Shown in pieces: positions 1-7,449 of a stretch of 22,100 nucleotides of DNA (the first letter of the stretch is position 1; every line of letters begins with the position of its first letter). The stretch spans positions 1-22,100 of the forward strand of contig JAGQHH010000048.1 of the NCBI GenBank assembly GCA_020431945.1, given 5' to 3'. The stretch is from Cyanobacteria bacterium HKST-UBA02 (lineage in GTDB: Bacteria > Cyanobacteriota > Vampirovibrionia > Obscuribacterales > Obscuribacteraceae). The notes below the pieces were generated by a model. It made no database searches, was not told where the DNA came from, and saw only the letters and a list, made by a program, of their open reading frames with translations. The translations under genes were made by a program, and so were the position numbers.

Positions 1-1201
1 TCAAATTGAGGCCCACGAGATTCTCGAGACCGGCAGAGGTGATATCAGCATTAGTGAGATCCGCTGCCGCGACGAGATCGCCTTTGATCAGCTTGAGGTC
101 TTCATCGTTGACTGAATTAAAAGGATCGTTGACAGCTTCCCAGAACTCCAGACGCTCCTCTCGCTGCACCGTAAATTTCTCGAGCTCGGGCTTTTTCGCT
201 TTGACAATCGGCTTGATAGGCAGGATCGGCTCCTCTTTCTTGTTTATCTGAAAGAAAGCCAGAACGCCGATAGCAAGAATCAGAAGAGAGAAGACCAACA
301 GCGGAACCGCGTTCTTCCTTTTGACCGGTGCCGGTGGTGGCTCCACATTTCGACAGGCAAGAAGCGCTTCTTTCAGCTCGGACATGCTGGCGAATCGCTG
401 GTCGGGATCCTTGGCCAGACACTTGAGGATCAGGACATTGAGAGCACCGGCCTTGCCCTCTCGAACCGTCAGCAATTTGGGAGGCGTCTCCAGATGTGCA
501 GTGACGGTCTGCACATAGGTCTCGCCTTCGAAAGGAAGCGTTCCCGAGACCATCTGATAGGCGATACAACCCAGCGAATAGATATCGCTGCGGGCATCAA
601 CCGCCTCGGCTCGGATCTGCTCGGGACTCATGTAGTAAGGGCTACCCACCATGGTGCCGGCTCGGGTCTGGAAGCCGGTCTCGTCGGTCTGGCTTTCCTC
701 AAGTTTGGCGACACCGAAATCGAGAATGCGGATCTGGATCTGCTCTGCCGGATCGCCCTCGAGCATCAAATTGCTGGGCTTCAGATCCCGATGGATGACA
801 CCACGCTCATGAGCATGGTTCATGCCGTCACATACCTGGCAGAGAATCTCGATGACGATATCGGGATCGAGAGGGCCGCTCTTCTCCATGAAAGAACCGA
901 GGCTCATTCCCTCGACAAAATCCATTACCAGATAAGGCTGACTGTCGTCGAGAAGACCGAAATCCATGATCCCGATAATATTCGGATGACTCAAACGGCT
1001 TACAGCCCTGGCTTCTTGCTGAAAGCGAATGACCGCATCGGGATCGCTACTGTTCATGAAAAGAGTCTTGATAGCCACGGTCTTTTTGAGAATCTCGTCC
1101 TCGCCTTTGAAGACCACGCCCATACCACCGGCACTGATCCGGTCCAGGCGCGAGTAGCGTTCTCTCAATTTGGCGGGGGGAAGCTCGTTTGTTTCGTGCA
1201 T
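1..1201 (-). CDS. Membrane-anchored Ser/Thr protein kinase, 3' end cut off by the window
   Basis: Four hundred codons are visible and the gene continues past the left edge. Residues about 15-283 form a Hanks-type kinase that phosphorylates Ser/Thr of protein targets with ATP. Visible motifs are a glycine loop ISAGGMG (22-28, first loop Gly replaced by Ser), VAIK with Lys45, Glu63 in helix C, HRDLKPSN (137-144, catalytic Asp139), DFG (161-163) and GSPYYMSPE (186-194). One hydrophobic helix follows (about 298-319). After it comes an outer segment ending in DLTNADITSAGLENL, which resembles leucine-rich repeats. This arrangement (cytosolic kinase, one membrane pass, repeat domain outside) is usual for bacterial receptor kinases; the role of the repeats is inferred. 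The ATG at 1201 was chosen because a TAA lies in frame 9 nt upstream; no strong ribosome site is visible. It lies 67 bp downstream of the gene ending at 1269 and may share its transcript. A second kinase of the same type sits at the right edge. Confidence 0.93.
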   Translation of the reverse strand, partial: MHETNELPPAKLRERYSRLDRISAGGMGVVFKGEDEILKKTVAIKTLFMNSSDPDAVIRFQQEARAVSRLSHPNIIGIMDFGLLDDSQPYLVMDFVEGMSLGSFMEKSGPLDPDIVIEILCQVCDGMNHAHERGVIHRDLKPSNLMLEGDPAEQIQIRILDFGVAKLEESQTDETGFQTRAGTMVGSPYYMSPEQIRAEAVDARSDIYSLGCIAYQMVSGTLPFEGETYVQTVTAHLETPPKLLTVREGKAGALNVLILKCLAKDPDQRFASMSELKEALLACRNVEPPPAPVKRKNAVPLLVFSLLILAIGVLAFFQINKKEEPILPIKPIVKAKKPELEKFTVQREERLEFWEAVNDPFNSVNDEDLKLIKGDLVAAADLTNADITSAGLENLVGLNL

Positions 1202-1231
1202 CTCTAATTAGTGCATCTGTAATTAGTGCAT
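1196..1231 (-). repeat. 15-bp tandem repeat carrying the kinase start codon
   Basis: The plus strand reads GTGCATCTCTAATTA (1196-1210), GTGCATCTGTAATTA (1211-1225), then GTGCAT (1226-1231). On the minus strand each unit holds ATG CAC. The two upstream copies go straight into TAA and the last copy (ATG at 1201) opens the kinase gene. The period is divisible by three, so all three ATGs are in the same frame. The upstream copies are therefore two-codon minimal reading frames. An effect on initiation is inference. Confidence 0.75.
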
Positions 1232-1268
1232 CTGATCGGTCATCTGTTTCGGCAACATTTCCGAGGGC

Positions 1269-2087
1269 TCAACGCGCCTTTCGAGCATTCTGGAGAAGCT
1301 CGATCTTTTCCTGTACAGTCTCCTCTCTATTAGTCCTGCCCTTCCCTTCGAGAAAATCTCGGTAGGCCTTGAGGACTTGCAGGCGATCGGAGCTTTTCTC
1401 GCCTTCCGCTTCGCTCAAATAAAGGCAGGCCTGCCGGAACTCGTCCCGGGAAACATCGTATTGCCCATCCGGAGGAGGCCCGACCAGGGCGATCAGCCAC
1501 ATGAAACCAACCAGTCCTCCCAGAAGAACCGTGGCTATCACACCGAATATCAGAACACCGGCAAAAGATGCGACCATCTGCTCGGGAGCACCGGTCTCGG
1601 GACGGGAGAGCTTGCGAGCCACCCATTTCTCAGCCCGCTCCACCGACTTCAGCTTCTGGGGTCCGTGTCGCATCAGAAAGGTGAACAACCAGCTAGCCAG
1701 GATGAAAATGACCACGAGGTAGAGAATGTCTCGCTTATTCCGAGTTAGCTTCTCCTCCTCGATCACCTCGAGATCGACGGCTTTCTCGCAATGAGTGATA
1801 GCCAGGGCCTGCCTGGTAGCCTTGAGCTCTTCGGCGCTCTTCGCTATGAGAAGCGCGTCCTCGAGAAGCCCCTCCGCGCTGGAGGCATTTCCTCTACCGA
1901 GCTCCAGAACGGCTTTCTGAAATGGCTTCTTCCAGGCAGGGCTGAAATTGTCCGCACTTTCAGAAACCGGCTTTTCAGATACCGCCGATTCCTGAGCCCC
2001 CGCCGGCTGACAGAGAAACAGCGGACAAGTCGCCAGGACCAGACAGAAAAGGGCAGCAATTAATCTACTGGGTCGGCTGAATCGCAC
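1269..2087 (-). CDS. Exported membrane protein with two transmembrane segments, function unknown
   Basis: The 272-residue product is not recognised as a named family. It has a signal peptide (about 1-31, cleavage near PAGA-QE) and a soluble helical stretch (50-110) with Ala/Leu/Glu spacing like a single TPR or coiled segment. Hydrophobic helices follow at about 120-138 and 173-203, and a charged cytosolic or periplasmic C-terminal helix region covers 210-272. The GTG start at 2087 is supported by AGGAG seven bases upstream, and no earlier start has a comparable site. It is the first gene of a possible two-gene unit with the Ser/Thr kinase downstream (67 bp gap). The co-location suggests a membrane accessory of that kinase, but nothing in the sequence proves it. 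Confidence 0.8.
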   Translation of the reverse strand: MRFSRPSRLIAALFCLVLATCPLFLCQPAGAQESAVSEKPVSESADNFSPAWKKPFQKAVLELGRGNASSAEGLLEDALLIAKSAEELKATRQALAITHCEKAVDLEVIEEEKLTRNKRDILYLVVIFILASWLFTFLMRHGPQKLKSVERAEKWVARKLSRPETGAPEQMVASFAGVLIFGVIATVLLGGLVGFMWLIALVGPPPDGQYDVSRDEFRQACLYLSEAEGEKSSDRLQVLKAYRDFLEGKGRTNREETVQEKIELLQNARKAR

Positions 2088-2157
2088 TGGAAAGCTCCTG
2101 TCTTATGCTCTGATTAGGTTAGCAAAAGGTTGCATGGAGAACAACGAGATCGGGCAT

Positions 2158-2165
2158 AAGGAAGG
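2158..2165 (+). promoter_or_regulatory. Ribosome binding site that decides the start at 2167
   Basis: AAGGAAGG lies directly before the ATG at 2167. It favours this codon over the ATG at 2134, which has only a weak AAGG nearby. The spacing is short, so the choice is likely rather than certain. Confidence 0.5.
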
Positions 2166-2166
2166 C

Positions 2167-2478
2167 ATGGAAGTTCTGATCCTAGCTATGGCGATTTCGC
2201 TCCTGCTCACCCTGTTGCCGGTCCGCTCGCGGTCCCGGGACAGCATAGCCGCTCCCCCGGCGATCAGGCGCTCTATCAGCCTGGGCTCGGGTTTCCCGGA
2301 AGGTGATAGCCGCAAAGCCAGCCGTGAGGCTCTCAGGCTCGAGCGCCTGCTCAATGAGAGCGGCTCTGCCAGTAATTCTTTCGCCACCAGGGTACACACA
2401 GAAACCATCTCCTTCGAAGGCAAGACCTTCGTGATTGCGGAGCATGACGGTATCCTCCTGATCAGGGAAGACTCCTGA
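2167..2478 (+). CDS. Small membrane-anchored hypothetical protein
   Basis: The 103-residue product starts with a hydrophobic segment (MEVLILAMAISLLLTLLPV) that would act as a signal anchor. A basic, Ser/Arg-rich linker follows, and the compact end (about 80-103) alternates hydrophobic and charged residues like short beta strands (KTFVIAEHDGILLI). No family is recognised. The start was chosen for the AAGGAAGG immediately upstream; an in-frame ATG at 2134 would add 11 residues. The stop lies 54 bp before the threonine aldolase start. An overlapping minus-strand frame (2103-2423) is the alternative; it lacks a signal peptide and a ribosome site. It may instead be noncoding space, so confidence is moderate. 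Confidence 0.5.
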   Translation: MEVLILAMAISLLLTLLPVRSRSRDSIAAPPAIRRSISLGSGFPEGDSRKASREALRLERLLNESGSASNSFATRVHTETISFEGKTFVIAEHDGILLIREDS

Positions 2479-2499
2479 GAAATAGAGAATCCAAGCCCC

Positions 2500-2505
2500 T
2501 ATAAT
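2500..2505 (+). promoter_or_regulatory. Possible -10 element of the threonine aldolase gene
   Basis: A perfect TATAAT lies 28 bp before the chosen aldolase start. No good -35 hexamer is found 16-18 bp upstream. Transcription would begin near 2512, leaving a leader of about 20 nt that holds GGGAAAG before the ATG at 2533. Confidence 0.4.
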
Positions 2506-2532
2506 GTCATGATTCGAAACCGGGAAAGAATC

Positions 2533-3585
2533 ATGAACACAATCGATTTGCGAAGCGACACAGTCACCAGGCCTACCGACGAGATGCGCCGGGCCATGTA
2601 CGAAGCCGAGGTGGGCGACGATGTCTTCGAAGAGGATCCCACCGTCCGGGAGCTCGAGGAGCTCTCCGCTGAGCGGCTCGGGAAGGAAGCCGGGCTCTTC
2701 GTGGCATCCGGAACCATGGGCAACCTGGTCAGCCTCCTCACTCACCTGGGTAGAGGCGAAGAAGCCCTGATCGGCGCCGGCAGCCATATTCACGAGCACG
2801 AGCAGGGAGCGGCATCTTCTCTGGGAGGCATAGTCCTGCGCGCCCTGCATAAAGGCGGGCATGGCAGCCTCGACCCGGACGAGATCGAGGCATCCATCGC
2901 CCCGGACGATGTCCATAAGCCCAGAACCAGATTGCTCTGCGCCGAGAATGCTTATAACGGCAGAGCTCTCGGTGTAGACGAGATGAAAGCGATCTGGACG
3001 CAGGCTTCTCGATTCGGTCTGAAAACGCACCTGGACGGCGCCAGGCTATTCAATGCCGCCACCGCTCACCGGGTAGACGTGCACGAGCTGGTGGAGGGCT
3101 TCGATTCCGTACAGTTCTGCTTTTCCAAGGGACTCTGCGCCCCGGCGGGCTCCATGATCGTCTCTGACCGGGACTTCATCAAGCAAGCCCGGCGCTGGCG
3201 CAAAGCTCTTGGTGGCGGCATGCGTCAAATAGGTGTGCTGGCTGCCGCTTGCCGGATCGCTCTCACCCGCATGACCCTGCGCCTGGAAGAAGACCATGCC
3301 ACCGCCGCCCTTCTCTATGAGCAACTCGGCAATAGCAAGGGAATCAAGCTCATTCCGGAGCTCCGGGGCACCAATATGGTCTGGTTCGATGTCGACATAC
3401 CCGGAGTCACGGCGCTCGATTTCGTCCGGAAAGCAGAAGAAGAAGGCGTCCTGGTTTTCGATTGCTCCAAAACCACCATCCGGGCTGTCACTCACCATGG
3501 CATCAGCGAAGCTGACGCCCGGGAGGCGGCTTCGCGCTTCGCCCGGGTAACAGCCGGATTACAGACGAATTGCTTCAGCAGGTGA
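2533..3585 (+). CDS. ltaE: Low-specificity L-threonine aldolase (PLP enzyme)
   Basis: This cytosolic fold-type I PLP enzyme of the GLY1/LtaE family cleaves L-threonine or L-allo-threonine to glycine and acetaldehyde. The 350 residues match the family's usual length. The N-terminal signature IDLRSDTVTRPT (4-15) is present, as are the conserved HIHEHE (85-90), HLDGARLFNAA (166-176, cofactor-binding Asp168 and Arg171) and CFSKGLCAPAGS (196-207), where Lys199 should form the Schiff base with PLP. The ATG at 2533 was chosen because homologues begin at NTIDLRSDT and GGGAAAG precedes it. An in-frame ATG at 2509 would add eight residues (MIRNRERI) that the family lacks. The last 11 bp overlap the end of the convergent DUF1501 gene. 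Nothing in the neighbourhood ties it to a specific pathway beyond glycine/threonine metabolism. Confidence 0.93.
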   Translation: MNTIDLRSDTVTRPTDEMRRAMYEAEVGDDVFEEDPTVRELEELSAERLGKEAGLFVASGTMGNLVSLLTHLGRGEEALIGAGSHIHEHEQGAASSLGGIVLRALHKGGHGSLDPDEIEASIAPDDVHKPRTRLLCAENAYNGRALGVDEMKAIWTQASRFGLKTHLDGARLFNAATAHRVDVHELVEGFDSVQFCFSKGLCAPAGSMIVSDRDFIKQARRWRKALGGGMRQIGVLAAACRIALTRMTLRLEEDHATAALLYEQLGNSKGIKLIPELRGTNMVWFDVDIPGVTALDFVRKAEEEGVLVFDCSKTTIRAVTHHGISEADAREAASRFARVTAGLQTNCFSR

Positions 3586-4810
3586 TTCCCACAGGCCGAT
3601 AGACCAGACCCGGAAAAACCTTCTGGAGCTTTCTGTTGCCGAGAAGCTCCAGAACCACTTCAGCCAGTACCTGCCTGTAATCCGTCTCCACGGCCAGACC
3701 CCCGGGACCGATAACAGGCAGGGCCGTTTCATCCAGACCTTTCATGTCCTTAAGCCCTTTCGTGCTTCCAAGGATCCGGCCTCCGGCAATACGATCCCCA
3801 AGAGCCATGAGAGCGAAGCCCCGGCCGTGGTCCGTGCCCATGGAGCTGTTCTCGTAAGTACGCCTGCCGAACTCGGTGAGAACAAGAGTGGTGACACCGC
3901 CCGGGAGTCCCTTCATGTCCCGGTCGAAAGCGCTGAGGGCCTGTCCGAGCTCGCTAATCAGAGCCGCCTGCTGGCCGTCGGCAGCCCCCTGGAAAAAATG
4001 AGTGTCCCAGTTGTCCATATCGACACAGGCAATCTCGAGACCGATGCCGGCTCTGGCAATCCGAGCCACTTCCCGGAGACGCCGGCCGATCTGGCTATCC
4101 GGATAGGTGACTCCCCGGGAAGGCTTGTAGCTCGAGGTGCCCAGGGTCTCCACCCGGGAAAGAAGTGCCAGGGTCTCTAGCCCTGCCTGACCGAGAGGCG
4201 CCGGAGCGGACTCATAAAGCGATGCCAGCCCGTTTCGCACAGAATCGGGTCGGGCTTCCCCGCTGTCGAGCTTGATCTCCTCCATGGTATTGATAGCAGT
4301 GGCACCGGGAGCACCGCGGAGGGACTCGGGAATGGCTGCTCCGATCGAGACAGCAGCAAAAGGCGATGGCCGCGAATTCTCCTGACAAAAGAGATGCCGT
4401 CCCAACCATCCGCCGGTCAATCGGGCCGATGCGCTCTCGCCATGCTCCATTTGATCCTGGGCCTCGAAATGAGAGCCGCTGACATTGTCAGATCCGACCG
4501 ATTGAACGATGAGAAGGCGCCCCTCCTTGAAGGGCTCTACAAGCGGCTGCATACGGGGATGGAAAGAATAGAAATCCGTCACCGGACAAGCCAGATCGCC
4601 ATCCCCACTTTTTTCTTTGCGAGCGGTCTTGATACCGAGAGTGGGGCGCGCCTTGAAATAATCGTCGTCCCCGTAAGGAATAATCATGTTGAGAGTATCG
4701 GCGCCCCCTCTCAGAAAGACACAGACCAGGACATGATCCGGCTCCTGGGAATCGGCGCCCCCCTTGAATGCGAGACTTCTAAGGAAGCTTCTTCGTGATT
4801 GCTTTTTCAC
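3575..4810 (-). CDS. DUF1501 family protein with Tat-like signal
   Basis: The 411-residue product belongs to DUF1501, a family related to the alkaline phosphatase/sulfatase fold and nearly always encoded with DUF1800. Family marks are VFLRGGADTLNMIIPYGDDDYF (split here as LRGGADTLN and PYGDDDYF, about 31-52), SGSHFEAQDQMEHG, WDTHF, LTEFGRRTYEN and TDHGRG; the Asp/His residues would be the metal ligands. The N-terminus KKQSRRSFLRSL carries a Tat-type twin arginine but has little hydrophobic core after it, so export by Tat is plausible and not certain. The start is GTG at 4810, since AAGGAGG (4818-4824) lies exactly seven bases upstream. A TTG at 4816 would be one base from that site. The ribosome site overlaps the stop region of the DUF1800 gene, so the two are translationally coupled. 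The substrate is unknown. Confidence 0.92.
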   Translation of the reverse strand: MKKQSRRSFLRSLAFKGGADSQEPDHVLVCVFLRGGADTLNMIIPYGDDDYFKARPTLGIKTARKEKSGDGDLACPVTDFYSFHPRMQPLVEPFKEGRLLIVQSVGSDNVSGSHFEAQDQMEHGESASARLTGGWLGRHLFCQENSRPSPFAAVSIGAAIPESLRGAPGATAINTMEEIKLDSGEARPDSVRNGLASLYESAPAPLGQAGLETLALLSRVETLGTSSYKPSRGVTYPDSQIGRRLREVARIARAGIGLEIACVDMDNWDTHFFQGAADGQQAALISELGQALSAFDRDMKGLPGGVTTLVLTEFGRRTYENSSMGTDHGRGFALMALGDRIAGGRILGSTKGLKDMKGLDETALPVIGPGGLAVETDYRQVLAEVVLELLGNRKLQKVFPGLVYRPVGITC

Positions 4811-4817
4811 AGACAAG

Positions 4818-4824
4818 CCTCCTT
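4818..4824 (-). promoter_or_regulatory. Shine-Dalgarno site of the DUF1501 gene, overlapping the DUF1800 stop
   Basis: The minus strand reads ATTGAAGGAGGC. The TGA of the DUF1800 gene (4826-4824) is followed directly by a near-perfect AAGGAGG seven bases before the GTG at 4810. Ribosomes finishing DUF1800 would be placed on this site, which points to coupling. Confidence 0.8.
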
Positions 4825-6329
4825 CAATAGATCTGAAATGCCGGGGACGCCATTACAAAGCCGAAAACCGATGCAAGACCTTGCTCATTTTTTGCGTCGC
4901 CGCCCCCGCCGGCGAATTTCTCGAGAGCAGCGAGCTCGGCAGGGCCGGGGCGTCTTCCGGCAAGATGAGCGAAGATCAGAGCCGGGTCGACATTCTTGTC
5001 CTGCCGCGAGAATGCCTGATAGATAAAAGACAGAGGCACAGAGGTGCCGGGGATTTTCTCGGCTGCCAGGGCGAAGGCGAAATTCCAGCGCCAGAGAAGG
5101 GTCCCCATCCAGGGAAGCTCTTCTTCCGGATAGCCGTCCGGAGTCGGATGCTGGAAAGGAGTCTGACCCATCCGAGAAAGATATTCGGTAAGCTCGTCAT
5201 GAGCATGGGTATCGGCTCCGGTGGCTCGAAGAGCGCTGACGACAAATCGAAATGGACGCTTCATCTTATTGCCCCGGCTCTCGACAAATTCGGGAGAGTT
5301 CAGGATCATCCTGACCGCGGCCTTGATATCGCCACCGGTGCTGGCGAAATGGCCGGCCACGGTCTCAACGAGACCCCGGGGAGGATCGTCAGCTACGAAC
5401 CGACGCACGAGCTTGGAGGCGATATGCCTGGCTGTAGAAGGATGGGCGCAGACTATATCGAGGAGCTGCTCGACGTCCTTTTCACCACCGCCTGCCGGTA
5501 TGACCGTTCCCAGGACGACTTTCTCGCCGTCGTCGTGAAGAGGCTTGTCGAAATAGACTGTGCCCTTGCCCCAGGAGTCGCGCAGGCGCCAGCCGGTAAG
5601 ACAACGTGCCGCCTCGAATACATCCTTTTGACTATAGCCGCCGTCGACACCCAGGGTATGCAACTCCAGGAGCTCCCGGGCATAGTTCTCGTTGGGCGCA
5701 TCGCTCAGCTTCTCGCGCCTGTTCTCCTTGCCGTCGAGATAGACCAGCATGGCAGGCGAAAGGCAGGATTGGCCGATCAGATCGCGAAATTTTCCCAGAG
5801 CATTCTTGCGCACCACCTGCATATCGTCCGCTGGCTTGAGATAGATACAGTCGCCTTTTTCCAGGTTGATATTGAGATGATCGCGCCAGAAGTCGACCAT
5901 CGCCTCGAAAAGCTGCCTCTTGCTATAAACCGCTCGCAATACCGTATGGCGGACCATGTCCTTGCGCAGAATCTCTTTCTTGTAGTCATAGCAGTCCCCG
6001 GGCTTGAGATAGAGGGACTCGAATCGTCTTGCTCTCAGATTGCAGAGGGCGTCGTCGATCTTATCGTAGTCGAGCTGCTCGTCTATCCAGGCGGCATGAC
6101 CTGTTTTGCGAACATAATCCAGATCCCCGGGAGCCGGTCCGAAACCTGCCCTGCTCAACAGATGGAAAGCTGGATCGATGGAGTCCGAGTTCGAAAGATC
6201 GAGCCGTTCCGGTACTCCGCCACCCAGGCGTTTGCTCAGCATGCTGATGCCCCGCTCGCAACCGGAGAGCATGGTAGCGCCTGTGAGCAGCGCGCCTGCC
6301 TGTAAGATCTTTCGGCGCCTTACTTTCAT
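4824..6329 (-). CDS. DUF1800 family lipoprotein
   Basis: The 501-residue product is a DUF1800 protein; the family is large, extracytoplasmic and of unknown activity, and is paired with DUF1501 in many phyla. The N-terminus is basic (KVRRRKIL), then hydrophobic, ending in the lipobox LSGC with Cys24, so it should be lipid-anchored. HLLSRAGFGPAPGDLDYV (about 57-74) is the typical DUF1800 opening; ENYARELLELHTLG, QKDVFEAARCLTGWR and FRFVVSALRATGAD are further conserved blocks. The frame stays open upstream to 6812, but that part overlaps the preceding membrane protein gene and has no lipobox at its start, so the ATG at 6329 was taken. It begins five bases after the upstream stop and is followed by the coupled DUF1501 gene. 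Confidence 0.93.
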   Translation of the reverse strand: MKVRRRKILQAGALLTGATMLSGCERGISMLSKRLGGGVPERLDLSNSDSIDPAFHLLSRAGFGPAPGDLDYVRKTGHAAWIDEQLDYDKIDDALCNLRARRFESLYLKPGDCYDYKKEILRKDMVRHTVLRAVYSKRQLFEAMVDFWRDHLNINLEKGDCIYLKPADDMQVVRKNALGKFRDLIGQSCLSPAMLVYLDGKENRREKLSDAPNENYARELLELHTLGVDGGYSQKDVFEAARCLTGWRLRDSWGKGTVYFDKPLHDDGEKVVLGTVIPAGGGEKDVEQLLDIVCAHPSTARHIASKLVRRFVADDPPRGLVETVAGHFASTGGDIKAAVRMILNSPEFVESRGNKMKRPFRFVVSALRATGADTHAHDELTEYLSRMGQTPFQHPTPDGYPEEELPWMGTLLWRWNFAFALAAEKIPGTSVPLSFIYQAFSRQDKNVDPALIFAHLAGRRPGPAELAALEKFAGGGGDAKNEQGLASVFGFVMASPAFQIY

Positions 6330-6334
6330 GGCGT

Positions 6335-6880
6335 CTAAACCGATTGGATTTCGGCGCTTTTCGCTTCCGCAGAAGGGCTCTTCTGCCGCTTCGCCTCGGC
6401 TCCGGCACGCCAGAGCCGCCAGAGAGAACGGACCGTGGTCCCGCCACCGGCAATGGTGACAACCGGAAAGACCAGAAGCCATCCGACGATGGGAAACAGA
6501 TAAGTAAGCTCGAGCACCAGGCCGCCATAGAGAGTGACTTTGCACCGGGAGCCCTGGCCGAGACCGAGACGTTCGCCGATCACAGTGGCCAGACCGGCAA
6601 CCGAGGCATTGGCGAACAGAAAGAAGAATGAAATGACAAGCAGGACACAGAGCTCCGCCGGTCCTTTGCCCAGAGAGGAAAGAAAGCCGACCAGCCCGAT
6701 CGCCAGTCCCAGAACCGGCAGACCGAGGAAGAAAGAGGAGACGAAGCTCCGGCGCAGTATATAAATCGACTCCTCCACCAGATCGGGCCAGATCGCCCGG
6801 CTGAAAAGCCATACGGCATTGAAGGCGAGCAGAAGCCCGACGATCACGAAAAAGATGGCCATGGTATCGGCAAGAATCAT
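6335..6880 (-). CDS. Small polytopic membrane protein leading the DUF1800/DUF1501 operon
   Basis: The 181-residue product has about four or five hydrophobic segments (7-30, 44-70, 76-103, 118-150) and a charged cytosolic tail rich in Lys, Ala and Glu. The run LELTYLFPIVGWLLVFPVVTIAGGGTTV (quoted in part as PIVGWLLVFPVV) resembles the helical C-terminal module of some bactofilin-linked membrane proteins, but this is a weak resemblance and no family is claimed. The ATG at 6880 has GAGGA seven bases upstream. It is first in a three-gene operon (5 bp to DUF1800, then 13 bp to DUF1501), so it probably helps place or export those two proteins. The last base pairs precede the DUF1800 start directly. 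Confidence 0.85.
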   Translation of the reverse strand: MILADTMAIFFVIVGLLLAFNAVWLFSRAIWPDLVEESIYILRRSFVSSFFLGLPVLGLAIGLVGFLSSLGKGPAELCVLLVISFFFLFANASVAGLATVIGERLGLGQGSRCKVTLYGGLVLELTYLFPIVGWLLVFPVVTIAGGGTTVRSLWRLWRAGAEAKRQKSPSAEAKSAEIQSV

Positions 6881-6921
6881 TGCAATTTCCTCGCTGCTTT
6901 CAAGCTCGATTTAAGCTGGAT

Positions 6922-7416
6922 CTATTCTTCTGTTATACCTGAATTGTCACCCCGGTCGACGATCTTGCAATTTACCTTTGCGGGCTCGAGATAAGCCCTC
7001 ATGGCCTCGTCGAAACGCGAGGGAACACAATCGTAACCACAAGTGAAGATATCGACGAAACAGGAGCTGTGCTCGGGATAAGTATGAATACTGGCGTGAG
7101 ATTCAGCCAGGACATAGACACAGGTCATGCCCCCGCCCTCGAATTTATGACTGCTGCGGTCCATGACCGCCGCCCCGGAAGCAGCAATCGCCTCGGTCAT
7201 GGCTCTTTCGATTCCTTCATAGTCGAGAAGGCGCTCCCGCCGGCAATTAACATAGCTGGCAAGCAGGTGTATACCGCCGAAAACGAACTCTCTTTCGCTA
7301 GCTCCGGTTCCAGTCGCCGTTTGCGGCTCGTTAAGGGTGGCCTTGGGCTCGATCATAATGATCCATTCTACATTTACGAAAGACACTTTCTTCATCCCGA
7401 TGCCAAAATCATTCAT
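6922..7416 (-). CDS. speD: S-adenosylmethionine decarboxylase proenzyme
   Basis: SpeD makes decarboxylated S-adenosylmethionine, the aminopropyl donor for spermidine. It is a pyruvoyl enzyme that cuts itself. The product shows the class 1B marks: FGGIHLLASYVNC (46-58), then AESHASIHTYPEH (104-116), where cleavage should fall between Glu105 and Ser106. His111 is the processing residue, and FTCG with Cys126 is the catalytic acid. Distances from Ser106 to His111 (5) and Cys126 (20) fit the known Thermotoga enzyme. With the ATG at 7416 (weak CAGG upstream) the N-terminus is about 45 residues longer than usual; other possible starts are GTG 7434, ATG 7395 and ATG 7356, the last giving 144 residues. 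No spermidine synthase gene is adjacent. It diverges from the universal stress gene with only 33 bp between starts, so promoters overlap coding sequence or the true start lies further in. Confidence 0.92.
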   Translation of the reverse strand: MNDFGIGMKKVSFVNVEWIIMIEPKATLNEPQTATGTGASEREFVFGGIHLLASYVNCRRERLLDYEGIERAMTEAIAASGAAVMDRSSHKFEGGGMTCVYVLAESHASIHTYPEHSSCFVDIFTCGYDCVPSRFDEAMRAYLEPAKVNCKIVDRGDNSGITEE

Positions 7417-7449
7417 AATTGACCTGAGTCCCACCAGAGAGCCCTGAAA

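Noticed and set aside
494..1207. A 237-codon open frame on the plus strand
   Set aside because: It mirrors the left-edge kinase, which has all kinase motifs on the minus strand.
2103..2423. A 106-codon minus-strand frame in the space before the threonine aldolase gene
   Set aside because: The plus-strand frame at 2167 has a ribosome site and a hydrophobic anchor; this one has neither.
2182..3030. A 282-codon open frame on the minus strand
   Set aside because: It is antisense to the threonine aldolase gene and shows no domain.
4764..6305. A 513-codon open frame on the plus strand
   Set aside because: It lies wholly antisense to the DUF1800 gene and part of the DUF1501 gene, whose family motifs and ribosome sites are clear. 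Its translation shows no domain or signal peptide.
6330..6812. N-terminal extension of the DUF1800 gene by 161 codons
   Set aside because: It overlaps the upstream membrane protein gene almost completely, and the signal peptide and lipobox only make sense from the ATG at 6329.
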